41,735 nt of DNA from an uncultured Collinsella sp. (GTDB lineage Bacteria; Actinomycetota; Coriobacteriia; Coriobacteriales; Coriobacteriaceae). The notes under the pieces are model-generated. The model was not told the DNA's origin and ran no database searches. It saw only the letters and a program-made list of their open reading frames with translations. Numbering within the stretch: position 1 is the first letter of the stretch; each line of letters starts with the position of its first letter. Below, in pieces: positions 24,354 to 31,821 of this stretch. The translations under genes were made by a program, and so were the position numbers. Location: contig UQIS01000021.1 in NCBI GenBank assembly GCA_900541245.1, forward strand, positions 1 to 41,735. Reading direction: 5' to 3'.

Positions 24354-25775
24354 CTACTCTATCAGGTCGTTGTGGCGCTCGATAGCATCCGCTACCGTAC
24401 CGCCCTCATCCACAATAAGCGAACGGCGCTTGGGTGAGATGATGCGCTGGGCGGGGTACACGCCACGGTGTCCGGCGGTTAGGTAGCTGATAAAGGCCAC
24501 GATGACAAAGAACCCGGCGGCCGTGCCGTGGAACAGGTCGATGGCCATCATACAGGTAGTGATGGGCACGTTAAGGCCGGCGCAGAACACGCCGAGCATG
24601 CCGAGAGCCGCCAGGAAACTGGGGTCGAGCCCGGTAAGGCAACCGATCCAGCCGCCGAGCGCCGCACCGATACCAAACAGGGGCGTGACCTCGCCGCCTT
24701 GGAAGCCGGCGCCCAGGGTGAGCGCTGTGACGACCAGCTTGATGGCTGCGTCCGCCAAGGTGGTGTTGCCGGCAAATCCGGCGCCCGAGAGCCAGGTGGC
24801 AAGGCCGGCATACTTCCAGGCGTCGAGCATCGCGTAGGCCGCGAGCACCACGAGTGCGCCTATGAGTGCGCGAACGAGGTAATTGGTGATAAAGCGACCG
24901 TAGAGGCTCTTGACGGTTCGAACCGACCAGGCAAAGAGGCGTGCCGTCAGACCGAAGATAATTGCGCTGATAACAACGATGACGACCGTTTTGGGCGTCA
25001 TAGCGGGAACGCTGGCGATGACATTCGCTTCGTACTCGGTACCCAGGGCGAGTGATGTAAAGTAGCCGGTAAACGAGGCGACCAGGCAGTAGATGCCCGC
25101 GGTGTAGTCGATCTTGCCGATAAAGCACATCTCCATGCCAAAGAAAGCCCCGGCAAGGGGCGAGCCGAATACGGCGCCAAAGGCCGACGAGATGCCGGCG
25201 AGCATGAGGTCGTGGTGGTCATGCTTTTTGAGGTGGGCGAGGCTCGAGATGTTGCTGGCGATGGTGCCGCCAATCTGCACCGCAGCTCCCTCGCGACCGG
25301 TCGATCCGCCCGTTAGGTGCGTGAGCGTGGAGCAGACGAAGGTGAGGACGGCCATGCGCATATGGATGAGGCGTGTGCCCAGAGCGGAGTCGATGACCAG
25401 GTTGTTACCGCGTTTGGCGGCAAGACCGTGGTTTTTGTACACCCATGCGGTGGCAACGCCCACAACGGGAAGCAGTGCGTAAATCCACGCATGGTGCTCG
25501 CGATAGTCGGTGGCGATATTCAGCGAGGCCAAAAACGCCCAAGCGGCAACGCCCATGGCGAGCGAGACAATGACGACGAGCGCGAGCAACTTGGCGCTCG
25601 CGAGTAGGTTGCGGGCGTTGCGGCGCGTGTCGGCAGCCAAGAGATGCTCGGAGCGGGTAAGTTGATGCCTGCCTGCCGTGATGACGTCGTTCAGGGAGAA
25701 AAAGCCGCCATCGTCGAGCGGCTGGGAATGATCCTGCGTTTCGTTTGCGCTTTCGGTTTTGTCGTTATGAGCCAT
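24354..25775 (-). CDS. CLC-type antiporter, CLC-F (fluoride exporter) class
   Basis: A 473-residue CLC membrane protein. Instead of the chloride-channel GSGIP motif it has GNNL at residues 123-126, the signature of the CLC-F branch that exchanges fluoride for protons. The gating-glutamate motif is GREGAAVQIGG with Glu162, and the late motif is GAGFQGGEVTPLFGIGAALGG, also the CLC-F style. Around ten hydrophobic segments follow a soluble N-terminus of about 50 residues. The ATG at 25775 follows AAAAGAGG. No fluoride riboswitch could be recognised upstream. The family placement is by motif only; chloride transport is the alternative. Confidence 0.82.
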   Translation of the reverse strand: MAHNDKTESANETQDHSQPLDDGGFFSLNDVITAGRHQLTRSEHLLAADTRRNARNLLASAKLLALVVIVSLAMGVAAWAFLASLNIATDYREHHAWIYALLPVVGVATAWVYKNHGLAAKRGNNLVIDSALGTRLIHMRMAVLTFVCSTLTHLTGGSTGREGAAVQIGGTIASNISSLAHLKKHDHHDLMLAGISSAFGAVFGSPLAGAFFGMEMCFIGKIDYTAGIYCLVASFTGYFTSLALGTEYEANVIASVPAMTPKTVVIVVISAIIFGLTARLFAWSVRTVKSLYGRFITNYLVRALIGALVVLAAYAMLDAWKYAGLATWLSGAGFAGNTTLADAAIKLVVTALTLGAGFQGGEVTPLFGIGAALGGWIGCLTGLDPSFLAALGMLGVFCAGLNVPITTCMMAIDLFHGTAAGFFVIVAFISYLTAGHRGVYPAQRIISPKRRSLIVDEGGTVADAIERHNDLIE

Positions 25776-25922
25776 ACGTTCCTCTTTTAGGTTGCAACGC
25801 AAGCATTATAAAACGCGGTAAACGCGACGAGCCGGTGGGTTGGTTTCCATTCTGTTTCGCGGCCTACAACCGACAGGTGTATTTGCGGGTACAGGCCGAG
25901 TCGCGGTCGTGCGTCGGAGGAT

Positions 25923-25966
25923 TATACTGAGACAAGCATAAAGAATCGGCGCCCCTGTTGTGCGCC
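25923..25966 (+). promoter_or_regulatory. Candidate moeA promoter -10 and 5' UTR hairpin
   Basis: TATACT (25923-25928) is a good -10, but no matching -35 is seen. Just downstream GGCGC / GCGCC (about 25948-25966) forms a small hairpin ahead of the ribosome site. It does not show the Moco RNA motif as far as I can tell. Confidence 0.3.
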
Positions 25967-25985
25967 GTGACATTAAGAGGTGCAT

Positions 25986-27248
25986 ATGGCAGAGAAACTC
26001 ATTCCGCTGGATGACGCACAGTCGATTGTCCTGTCGCACGTTGCTCCGACCGATCTCGTCGAGATTCCCGTGTGGCAGGCCGCCGGTCTTCCCTTGGCCG
26101 AGGACGCGGTGGCCGATATCGACATCTCGCCGTTTGCCAACAGCGCTATGGACGGATATGCCGTGCGCTCGGCGGACTTGGCGCAGGCATCTGGCGAGGC
26201 GCCGGTGACGCTCGACGTTATCGGACACGAGGCCGCGGGCCATGTGTTTGAGGGCGCTATCGGCGCGGGCGAGGCGGTCCGCATTATGACAGGCGCGCCG
26301 GTGCCCGAAGGTGCCGACGCCGTGGTGAAATACGAGATCGTCGATGTGCTCGACGGCGATGGCAACGAGGGCTCGCACGTTCGCTTCTCGGCGCCGGCCA
26401 AGGTGGGGGAGAACGTTCGCTCGGCTGCTGAGGAAGCCCATGCCGGCGACGTCGTGATGCGCGCTGGCGAGGTTGTGGCTCCGGCCGGCGCCGGCCTGCT
26501 GGCGAGCGCCGGGTATGCGAACGTGAAGGTGCATGCCGCTCCGCGCGTGGGCATTATCTCGCTGGGCACGGAGCTGGTCGCGCCGGGTGAGCTGCCGGCG
26601 CGCGGGCAGATTCGCGATTCCAACTCGTCGGCGTTGATGGCCGAGGCACTCGATGCCGGCGCCGAGCCCGTATTCTACGGCATAGCGCCCGATGATGAGC
26701 AAGCGATCGCCGAGCTGGTGCATCGTGCCGTGCAGGAGTGCGACTTTGTCATTACGAGCGGTGGCGCCTCGGCGGGCGATTACGATTTCGTGACGGCGCT
26801 CGTCCGGCGCGAGGGCGAGGTACTGTTTGACCGCATCTCGATGCGTCCGGGCAAGGCCATCACGTTTGGCCTGCTTGGAGGCAAGCCGTATTTGGGGCTT
26901 TCGGGCAATCCCGCGGCGGCGTATGTGGGCTTTGAGATGCTCGCGCGCCCGGCGATTCGCAAGATGCGCGGCTTTGCCGAGGGCGTGCGCCCCGTGCAGC
27001 AGGCGACGCTCACACATGGCGTGAAAAAGCGACAGCATCGCCGCTTCTTCGATCGCGCCACGGTTTTGCGCGACCCCGAGACCGGTGAGCTGTTGGTGAC
27101 CGAGGCCAAGACGCAGAATTCGGCGCTGCTCGGCACGATGCAGCGGGCCAATTGCCTGCTGCGCATTGACGAAGGACCGTGCGACCTTGCGGCGGGCGAC
27201 GTCGTGGATGTCGTGCGTGTCGACCTGCCTGAGGGCACGGTGCTATAG
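25986..27248 (+). CDS. moeA: Molybdopterin molybdenumtransferase MoeA
   Basis: A 420-residue MoeA that inserts molybdate into adenylylated molybdopterin. The N-terminal VADIDISPFANSAMDGYAVRSADL, the domain III MPT-binding fold with LGTELVAPGELPARGQIRDSN and ITSGGASAGDYDFV, PGKAITFGLLGGKPYLGLSGNPAAAYVGFE, and the beta-rich C-terminal domain IV are all present in normal order and length. The ATG at 25986 follows AAGAGG. The stop of moeA is 10 bases before mogA, whose ribosome site AGGAGG sits in the gap, so the two are co-transcribed and code for consecutive steps. Confidence 0.96.
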   Translation: MAEKLIPLDDAQSIVLSHVAPTDLVEIPVWQAAGLPLAEDAVADIDISPFANSAMDGYAVRSADLAQASGEAPVTLDVIGHEAAGHVFEGAIGAGEAVRIMTGAPVPEGADAVVKYEIVDVLDGDGNEGSHVRFSAPAKVGENVRSAAEEAHAGDVVMRAGEVVAPAGAGLLASAGYANVKVHAAPRVGIISLGTELVAPGELPARGQIRDSNSSALMAEALDAGAEPVFYGIAPDDEQAIAELVHRAVQECDFVITSGGASAGDYDFVTALVRREGEVLFDRISMRPGKAITFGLLGGKPYLGLSGNPAAAYVGFEMLARPAIRKMRGFAEGVRPVQQATLTHGVKKRQHRRFFDRATVLRDPETGELLVTEAKTQNSALLGTMQRANCLLRIDEGPCDLAAGDVVDVVRVDLPEGTVL

Positions 27249-27258
27249 GAGGAATGCT

Positions 27259-27738
27259 ATGGAGCTGAAGATTTCGATTGTGACGTGCTCGGATACGCGT
27301 GATCTTGCTCAGGACGAGGCCGGAGCCGCACTCGAGGAACTTATCGAGGCGCAGGGCTGGACGGTCGCCTCACATGTGGTCGTGCGCGACGACGTCAGCG
27401 AGATCGGTGATGCCATTGTGGAAGCCGCCGATGAGTGCCACGCCAATGTCGTGCTCACCTGCGGCGGCACGGGGCTTTCGATGCGCGATGTAACGCCCGA
27501 GGCGACGCGTTCCGTCTGCGACCGCGATGTGCCGGGTATTGCAGAGGCAATCCGCGCGTATTCGATGACCAAGACGCGCCGCGCCATGCTCTCGCGTGCT
27601 ATTTGCATGCAACGAGGTCATACACTTGTCGTAAACTTTCCCGGTTCTACGAAGGCCGCCCGCGAAAGCTGGGAGGCCATAGCAGACCAGTTGGAGCATG
27701 CGGCTCAGATGACAGCGGGCGGCGGACATACCAACTAA
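27259..27738 (+). CDS. mogA: Molybdopterin adenylyltransferase (MogA/MoaB family)
   Basis: A 159-residue protein that adenylylates molybdopterin for MoeA. ISIVTCSDTRDLAQDEAG, VLTCGGTGLSMRDVTPEATR and VNFPGSTKAARESWEAI mark the MogA/MoaB MPT-binding fold. MogA and MoaB cannot be separated with certainty by eye, but the position directly behind moeA fits the adenylyltransferase role. The ATG follows AGGAGG, and a terminator closes the pair. Confidence 0.92.
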   Translation: MELKISIVTCSDTRDLAQDEAGAALEELIEAQGWTVASHVVVRDDVSEIGDAIVEAADECHANVVLTCGGTGLSMRDVTPEATRSVCDRDVPGIAEAIRAYSMTKTRRAMLSRAICMQRGHTLVVNFPGSTKAARESWEAIADQLEHAAQMTAGGGHTN

Positions 27739-27752
27739 GCGGTTTACCTGCG

Positions 27753-27788
27753 GCGGGGCGACCTTATCGGTCGCTCCGCTTTTGTTTT
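27753..27788 (+). terminator. Terminator after moeA-mogA
   Basis: GCGGGGCGACC / GGTCGCTCCGC, 11 bp with one wobble, loop TTATC, followed by TTTTGTTTT. Confidence 0.85.
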
Positions 27789-27841
27789 CCGCCGAAGCGA
27801 CACCGAGGTGCACGGTAACTTGAAACTATATCCTCTGGAGA

Positions 27842-27895
27842 GAATAATTTCTCATAATCATTATTCGCGCAGAAGTATAATCTGATTGCAGATTA
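27842..27895 (+). promoter_or_regulatory. modABC promoter with two dyad operators
   Basis: A perfect -10 TATAAT (27876-27881) lies 61 bases before modA. TAATCTG (27878-27884) and CAGATTA (27889-27895) form a dyad that overlaps it. Upstream, GAATAAT (27842-27848) and ATTATTC (27860-27866) form a second dyad with an 11-base AT-rich spacer containing CATAATCATTAT, which partly resembles a Fur box. A metal-responsive repressor is plausible; which one is not known. Confidence 0.5.
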
Positions 27896-27941
27896 AAGCC
27901 CGCGGTGGGGTACCCGGGCACAAGATCCGAAAGGGTTGAAT

Positions 27942-28799
27942 ATGTTCGATATGGTTTCACGCCGCGGTTTTGTCTCGCTTTCTGCTGCCGCCGGCCTTGG
28001 CCTTGCCGGCTGCTCGGGCAACAAGACGTCCGAGCCGGCCGGATTCGATGCCAAGGCATCTTCCAAGAATGCTGTCGAGCTGCAGGTCTTTGCCGCCAAT
28101 TCGCTCGAGAAGGCTCTGCCCGAGGTTCAGGAGCTCTACACCGAGCAGACCGGTACCACGTTTGCCGACACGCAGTTCAAGGCGTCCGGCGACCTTGTCG
28201 AGCAGATGCGCGCCGGTGCCGCCGTCGACGTGCTCATCACGGCCTCCAAGGGCACCATGGACGACGCCGAGGTCGCCGAACTCGTCGACGCCGACACGCG
28301 TGAGGACATGTTCGTCAACGACCTCGTGATCATTCGCGCCGAGGGCTCCGACACCAAGGTCGAGGCCATCGCCGACGTCGCGAATCTGGACGGCAAGATC
28401 GCCATCGGCGACGCCAAGACCGTTCCCGCTGGCAAGTACGCCAACCAGGCCCTGGCCTCCGTGGGCCTCTACACCGGCACCGAGGGCGACGACGGCGATT
28501 ATGCTCCCGAGATCGCCGACAAGGTCGCGCTGGCCGACAAAGTTGGTACCGCCGCCGCCTATGTGTCCACAGGCGACTGCGTGGCAGGTTTTGTCTACAG
28601 CTCCGATATCTTCCGCTACGACGGCATCGAGGAGGCCTTTGTGTGTCCCGAGGATTCGCACAAGCCCATCGTGTACCCGGGTGCCGTTGCCGAGAGCTCC
28701 GAGCACGCCGACGAGGCCAAGTCGTTTATCGACTTCTGCCTGTCTAACAAGAAGGCTCAGAAGATTTGGGCTAAGTACGGCTTTGAGCTTTCCGCGTAG
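27942..28799 (+). CDS. modA: Molybdate ABC transporter substrate-binding lipoprotein
   Basis: A 285-residue periplasmic-type binding protein anchored to the membrane. The N-terminus has SRRGFVS, a twin-arginine-like motif, followed by a hydrophobic stretch and the lipobox LAGC with lipid-modified Cys24. The mature part shows ModA features: VFAANSLEKALPEVQELY, FKASGDLVEQMRAGAAVDVLITA and VGTAAAYVSTGDCVAGFVYSSD, the last with the Tyr of the oxyanion pocket region. It captures molybdate (or tungstate). The ATG at 27942 follows GAAAGGG. First gene of modABC, right after moeA-mogA. Confidence 0.93.
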   Translation: MFDMVSRRGFVSLSAAAGLGLAGCSGNKTSEPAGFDAKASSKNAVELQVFAANSLEKALPEVQELYTEQTGTTFADTQFKASGDLVEQMRAGAAVDVLITASKGTMDDAEVAELVDADTREDMFVNDLVIIRAEGSDTKVEAIADVANLDGKIAIGDAKTVPAGKYANQALASVGLYTGTEGDDGDYAPEIADKVALADKVGTAAAYVSTGDCVAGFVYSSDIFRYDGIEEAFVCPEDSHKPIVYPGAVAESSEHADEAKSFIDFCLSNKKAQKIWAKYGFELSA

Positions 28800-28867
28800 T
28801 GCGGCTTGGCGCGATAATTCCATCGTTTTGTGTCTCACTCCGTCCTTATATTCGCTTGGAGCTTTTC

Positions 28868-30310
28868 GTGCTTAATAGATTCCGCATCCTTGTCGCCTGT
28901 GCTTTGACCTTCGCGCTTTGCTGGGTGCCGGGATTTGCGTTTGCTGGGGACGCTGAGGACGGGGCCCAGGTTGCTGCGACTGCTCATGGGCTTTCCTATG
29001 GGATCGAGGATTTTGAGCGGTTGGCCAAGGGGACCGCTCGTGCCATGGAGGGCCAGCCTGAGGGCTACCGGTTTCCCGTTGACGAGGACGTGGACCTTGT
29101 AGTGGCGCCTGCTGCCGATCGCGTTGTGGTGTGGATATCGCCCAAGGCGATCGAGAGGTATGGATTGGATCCGCAGGACAACGAGTGCGTATCGGGTCTC
29201 AAGGCCCTCGTCTGTGAGCTCGACAGCGCAAACTGCATGGGAGGTGCGCAGCTGGGGGACGTGGACCTTCCTTGGTATGTCACGGCGGATACAAGGTTTG
29301 ATGCCGGCGGGTATACCTATGGCTTCGACGAGCACGGTGCGGATGGGGACCGCTATGTGGTGATTGCATCAGCCTCGGGTGATGCCAAGGGCGGCGCGCG
29401 TTGGCTTGATAGCGCTCAAATGGTAGAAGCGTCGTCTGTCGTGTTGCGGGATGAGCAGGGGCCCTTGACCTCTCTGGCCTCCTTATTGGGCGGCATCGAC
29501 TACCGACCGTTTTGGGTGTCCATTAAAACGAGCGGCCTTGCCCTGCTGATCTCCTTTGCGCTGGGCCTGTTCGCCGCGTGGAAGACTATGGGTACCTCGA
29601 GTCGCATCAAGGGCCTGCTCGACTCGGTCTTTACCATCCCTATGGTGCTGCCGCCCACGGTCTGCGGCTTTCTGCTCCTCATGCTGTTTGGCCGCTCGAC
29701 CGGGGTCGGTCGGTGGCTCATCGCGCGCGGCATCTCGATCGTCTTTACCTGGCCCGCGGCGGTGATCTCTGCCGTGGTGGTGTCGTTCCCGCTCGTCTAT
29801 CGTACGGCACTCGGAGCCTTCGAGAGCCTCGACACGCAGATGCTCGATGCGGCGCGCACGCTGGGCTGGTCCGAGCGTCGCATCTTTGCCAAGATTATGA
29901 TGCCGCTTGGCTGGCCCTCGATTGCCGCCGGCACGGTGCTCGCCTTTGCCCGCGCCATGGGCGAGTTTGGCTGCACGCTGTTCTTTGCGGGCAACTACGC
30001 CGGCATTACGCAGACCATCCCCATCGCCATCTACTTTGAGTGGATGGGCGGCAATACGTCGGTCGCGCTCTTCTGGGTCGTCGTTGTGATTGTCTTTAGC
30101 TTTTTGGTCATCCTGTTCATCAACATGTATACGGCACATTCGCAAAAGTACCGCGAGCGTGGTCTTTCCCGTGCGGAGCGCAAGCAGGCCAAAGAGCTCG
30201 CCGGTCAGGGCGATTCGCTCGACCCGGCGGGCGGCGATGCCCTGCGTATCGATCGCGAGGCATTGGCTGAGCTCATGCGCGATGATGCGGCGCAGCAGGG
30301 AGGTCGATAA
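28868..30310 (+). CDS. modB: Molybdate ABC transporter permease with an extra extracytoplasmic domain
   Basis: A 480-residue protein, about twice the usual ModB length. Residues 1-26 form a signal peptide or anchor (RILVACALTFALCWVPGFAFA); residues 27 to about 205 are a soluble region of unknown fold; from about 215 a standard ModB follows with five membrane segments (SGLALLISFALGLFAAW, VLPPTVCGFLLLMLFG and so on) and the EAA loop LDAARTLGWSERRIFAKIMMPL. A charged tail of about 45 residues ends it. The start is GTG with GGAG 8 bases upstream; another GTG overlaps the modA stop (28799) but lacks a ribosome site. Confidence 0.88.
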   Translation: MLNRFRILVACALTFALCWVPGFAFAGDAEDGAQVAATAHGLSYGIEDFERLAKGTARAMEGQPEGYRFPVDEDVDLVVAPAADRVVVWISPKAIERYGLDPQDNECVSGLKALVCELDSANCMGGAQLGDVDLPWYVTADTRFDAGGYTYGFDEHGADGDRYVVIASASGDAKGGARWLDSAQMVEASSVVLRDEQGPLTSLASLLGGIDYRPFWVSIKTSGLALLISFALGLFAAWKTMGTSSRIKGLLDSVFTIPMVLPPTVCGFLLLMLFGRSTGVGRWLIARGISIVFTWPAAVISAVVVSFPLVYRTALGAFESLDTQMLDAARTLGWSERRIFAKIMMPLGWPSIAAGTVLAFARAMGEFGCTLFFAGNYAGITQTIPIAIYFEWMGGNTSVALFWVVVVIVFSFLVILFINMYTAHSQKYRERGLSRAERKQAKELAGQGDSLDPAGGDALRIDREALAELMRDDAAQQGGR

Positions 30311-30313
30311 GCT

Positions 30314-31384
30314 ATGTCGCTCGTTTTGGATATTAAGAAACGTTATCCCGGGTTTGTGCTCGACATGCAGCTTGAGGCCGATGAGGAGCGCGTGGCACTG
30401 CTGGGCGCCTCGGGTTGCGGCAAGAGCTGCACCTTGCGTTGCATTGCCGGCGTGGAGACGCCCGACGAGGGCAAGATCGTCGTCAACGGCGTGACCTTTT
30501 TTGACTCGGCGGCTGGCATCAACCTGTCGCCACAGGCGCGCAAATGCGCCCTGCTGTTCCAAAACTATCAGCTGTTTCCTAACATGACGGTGGCCGATAA
30601 CGTGTGCGCTGGCGTAAAGGATGCGGGCGACGCCGCCGCGCGTAGACAACTTGCCGAGCGCTACCTGGGTATCTTCGGTCTGGCCGATTTTGCCGACCGC
30701 TATCCCGCGCGACTCTCGGGCGGGCAGCAGCAACGCGTGGCGCTTGCTCGCATGGTGGCGGCGCATCCGGGCATTTTTATGTTCGACGAGCCCATGAGCG
30801 CGCTCGATTCCTATCTTAAGAGCGCCCTCGAGCAGAACATGCTCGACCTGTTCGATGTATGCAACCGCACCGTGCTCTACGTGAGCCACGACATCGACGA
30901 GGCGTGCCGCCTGTGCGGGCGCATCTGCGTGGTGCACGACGGGCATGTTGAGGAGACCGGCTCCGTCGAGGACGTGGTCCGTCGCCCACAGACGCTGGCA
31001 GCACTGCGTCTGACGGGCTGCAAGAACACAAGCCGGGCGCGAAAGATCGGCGACGAAGAAGTTGAGGCCCTCGACTGGGGCATGACCTTTAACGTGGGTC
31101 GCGAGGTTCCCGATAATCTGGCGTACCTGGGCATTCGCGCAAGCTACTTCCATGTTGACAACCGTGCCGAGCGCGGCCGCAACAGCTATGATTTGCACGT
31201 GGCCCGAGTGAGCGATTCACGTTTTGAGCGCCTGGTGCTGTTGGACGCGCCGCGGGCCGATGCGCCCACGCGTCTGCAGTGGAAGGTCAACAAGGTGGGC
31301 CTACCAGCGGATGGACTACCGCAAGCAGGCGAGACCCTGCGTATGCACTTCGATGCGAGTAAGATCCATTTGGTTTGTCGATAG
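30314..31384 (+). CDS. modC: Molybdate ABC transporter ATP-binding protein
   Basis: A 356-residue ABC ATPase powering molybdate uptake. Walker A is GASGCGKS (31-38), the Q-loop is LFQNYQLFPNMTV, the signature LSGGQQQR, Walker B IFMFDEP, and the switch histidine SHDIDEA. Residues from about 265 form a C-terminal TOBE-like domain, which in ModC binds molybdate or mediates trans-inhibition. It starts 3 bases after modB, so the two are translationally linked. A moderate hairpin follows. Confidence 0.94.
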   Translation: MSLVLDIKKRYPGFVLDMQLEADEERVALLGASGCGKSCTLRCIAGVETPDEGKIVVNGVTFFDSAAGINLSPQARKCALLFQNYQLFPNMTVADNVCAGVKDAGDAAARRQLAERYLGIFGLADFADRYPARLSGGQQQRVALARMVAAHPGIFMFDEPMSALDSYLKSALEQNMLDLFDVCNRTVLYVSHDIDEACRLCGRICVVHDGHVEETGSVEDVVRRPQTLAALRLTGCKNTSRARKIGDEEVEALDWGMTFNVGREVPDNLAYLGIRASYFHVDNRAERGRNSYDLHVARVSDSRFERLVLLDAPRADAPTRLQWKVNKVGLPADGLPQAGETLRMHFDASKIHLVCR

Positions 31385-31395
31385 CGCCGGGTAAT

Positions 31396-31422
31396 GCCGT
31401 CGGGGATATAAGCCTCGGCGGC
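31396..31422 (+). terminator. Probable terminator after modC
   Basis: A 10-bp stem with two wobbles, GCCGTCGGGG / CCTCGGCGGC, followed by TTTGTCTTGTCG. The T-run is interrupted. Confidence 0.55.
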
Positions 31423-31449
31423 TTTGTCTTGTCGTTCGCCGAATGATGG

Positions 31450-31565
31450 ATGACAAACTCTTATCAATCAAAATTATAATTTATTAAACGACGGCACACG
31501 ACGCTGTCGTACGAATGTCAACGGTGTTCGCATAGTCGATGACCGTTGATATAGTTGACCTCAAC
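31450..31565 (+). promoter_or_regulatory. Promoter and dyads ahead of the dehydratase/selenium operon
   Basis: TATAAT (31475-31480) with ATGACA (31450-31455), 19 apart, is a promoter candidate. Downstream are TCAACGGT (31518-31525) / ACCGTTGA (31542-31549), an 8-bp dyad with 16-base spacer, and GTTGA-cc-TCAAC (31554-31565). They suit binding of a dimeric regulator; none is encoded nearby. Confidence 0.4.
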
Positions 31566-31585
31566 TTGTAAAGGAGGGTGCGCAT

Positions 31586-31654
31586 ATGCCGCAGACGACA
31601 TACATTCGCCGCGTTGCCGCGCGCGCCCTATATATGGCTAGGAGCCGCATATGA
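31586..31654 (+). CDS. Possible leader peptide (22 aa)
   Basis: Reads MPQTTYIRRVAARALYMARSRI, preceded by an unusually strong AAAGGAGG at correct spacing. It has five Arg, with a cluster at 8, 9 and 13, and is followed by a GGAGCCG / CGGCTCC inverted repeat (7 bp) that overlaps its last codons. Its stop overlaps the next ATG in ATGA. No homology can be judged at this length. It may be a leader peptide controlling the following operon or simply a small protein. Confidence 0.45.
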   Translation: MPQTTYIRRVAARALYMARSRI

Positions 31655-31821
31655 GCAGGTATGTTCACGGCTCCGGGAGAGACGACGCACAGCTAAATAA
31701 TCGACCGCAAAGCAGGTTCCCCAAAATTCCGGGTTTAGGCGCGGCTGGGTTTTCGCCACCCACCGTGCAGCAATACCGTAGCTATTCATTTTTGGTTCGA
31801 GAGGGGAACCGTTATGGCTGA
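31651..31821 (+). CDS. Possible small coupled ORF (56 aa)
   Basis: An ORF reading MSRYVHGSGRDDAQLNNRPQ and ending FLVREGNRYG. It begins inside the stop of the 22-codon ORF (ATGA) with AGGAG upstream, and ends 8 bases inside the first dehydratase gene. This end-to-end overlap is what translational coupling looks like, but amino-acid composition and codon use are not clearly coding, and the stretch may simply be a 5' UTR. No domain recognised. Confidence 0.25.
   Translation: MSRYVHGSGRDDAQLNNRPQSRFPKIPGLGAAGFSPPTVQQYRSYSFLVREGNRYG

Noticed and set aside
25776..25985. Fluoride riboswitch for the CLC-F gene, or Moco riboswitch for moeA
   Set aside because: The conserved core words of either motif could not be found on the appropriate strand; only a -10-like box and a small hairpin are visible.
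29483..31198. A 571-codon minus-strand frame across modB and modC
   Set aside because: Covers two well-defined ABC-transporter genes on the other strand and contains no domain of its own.
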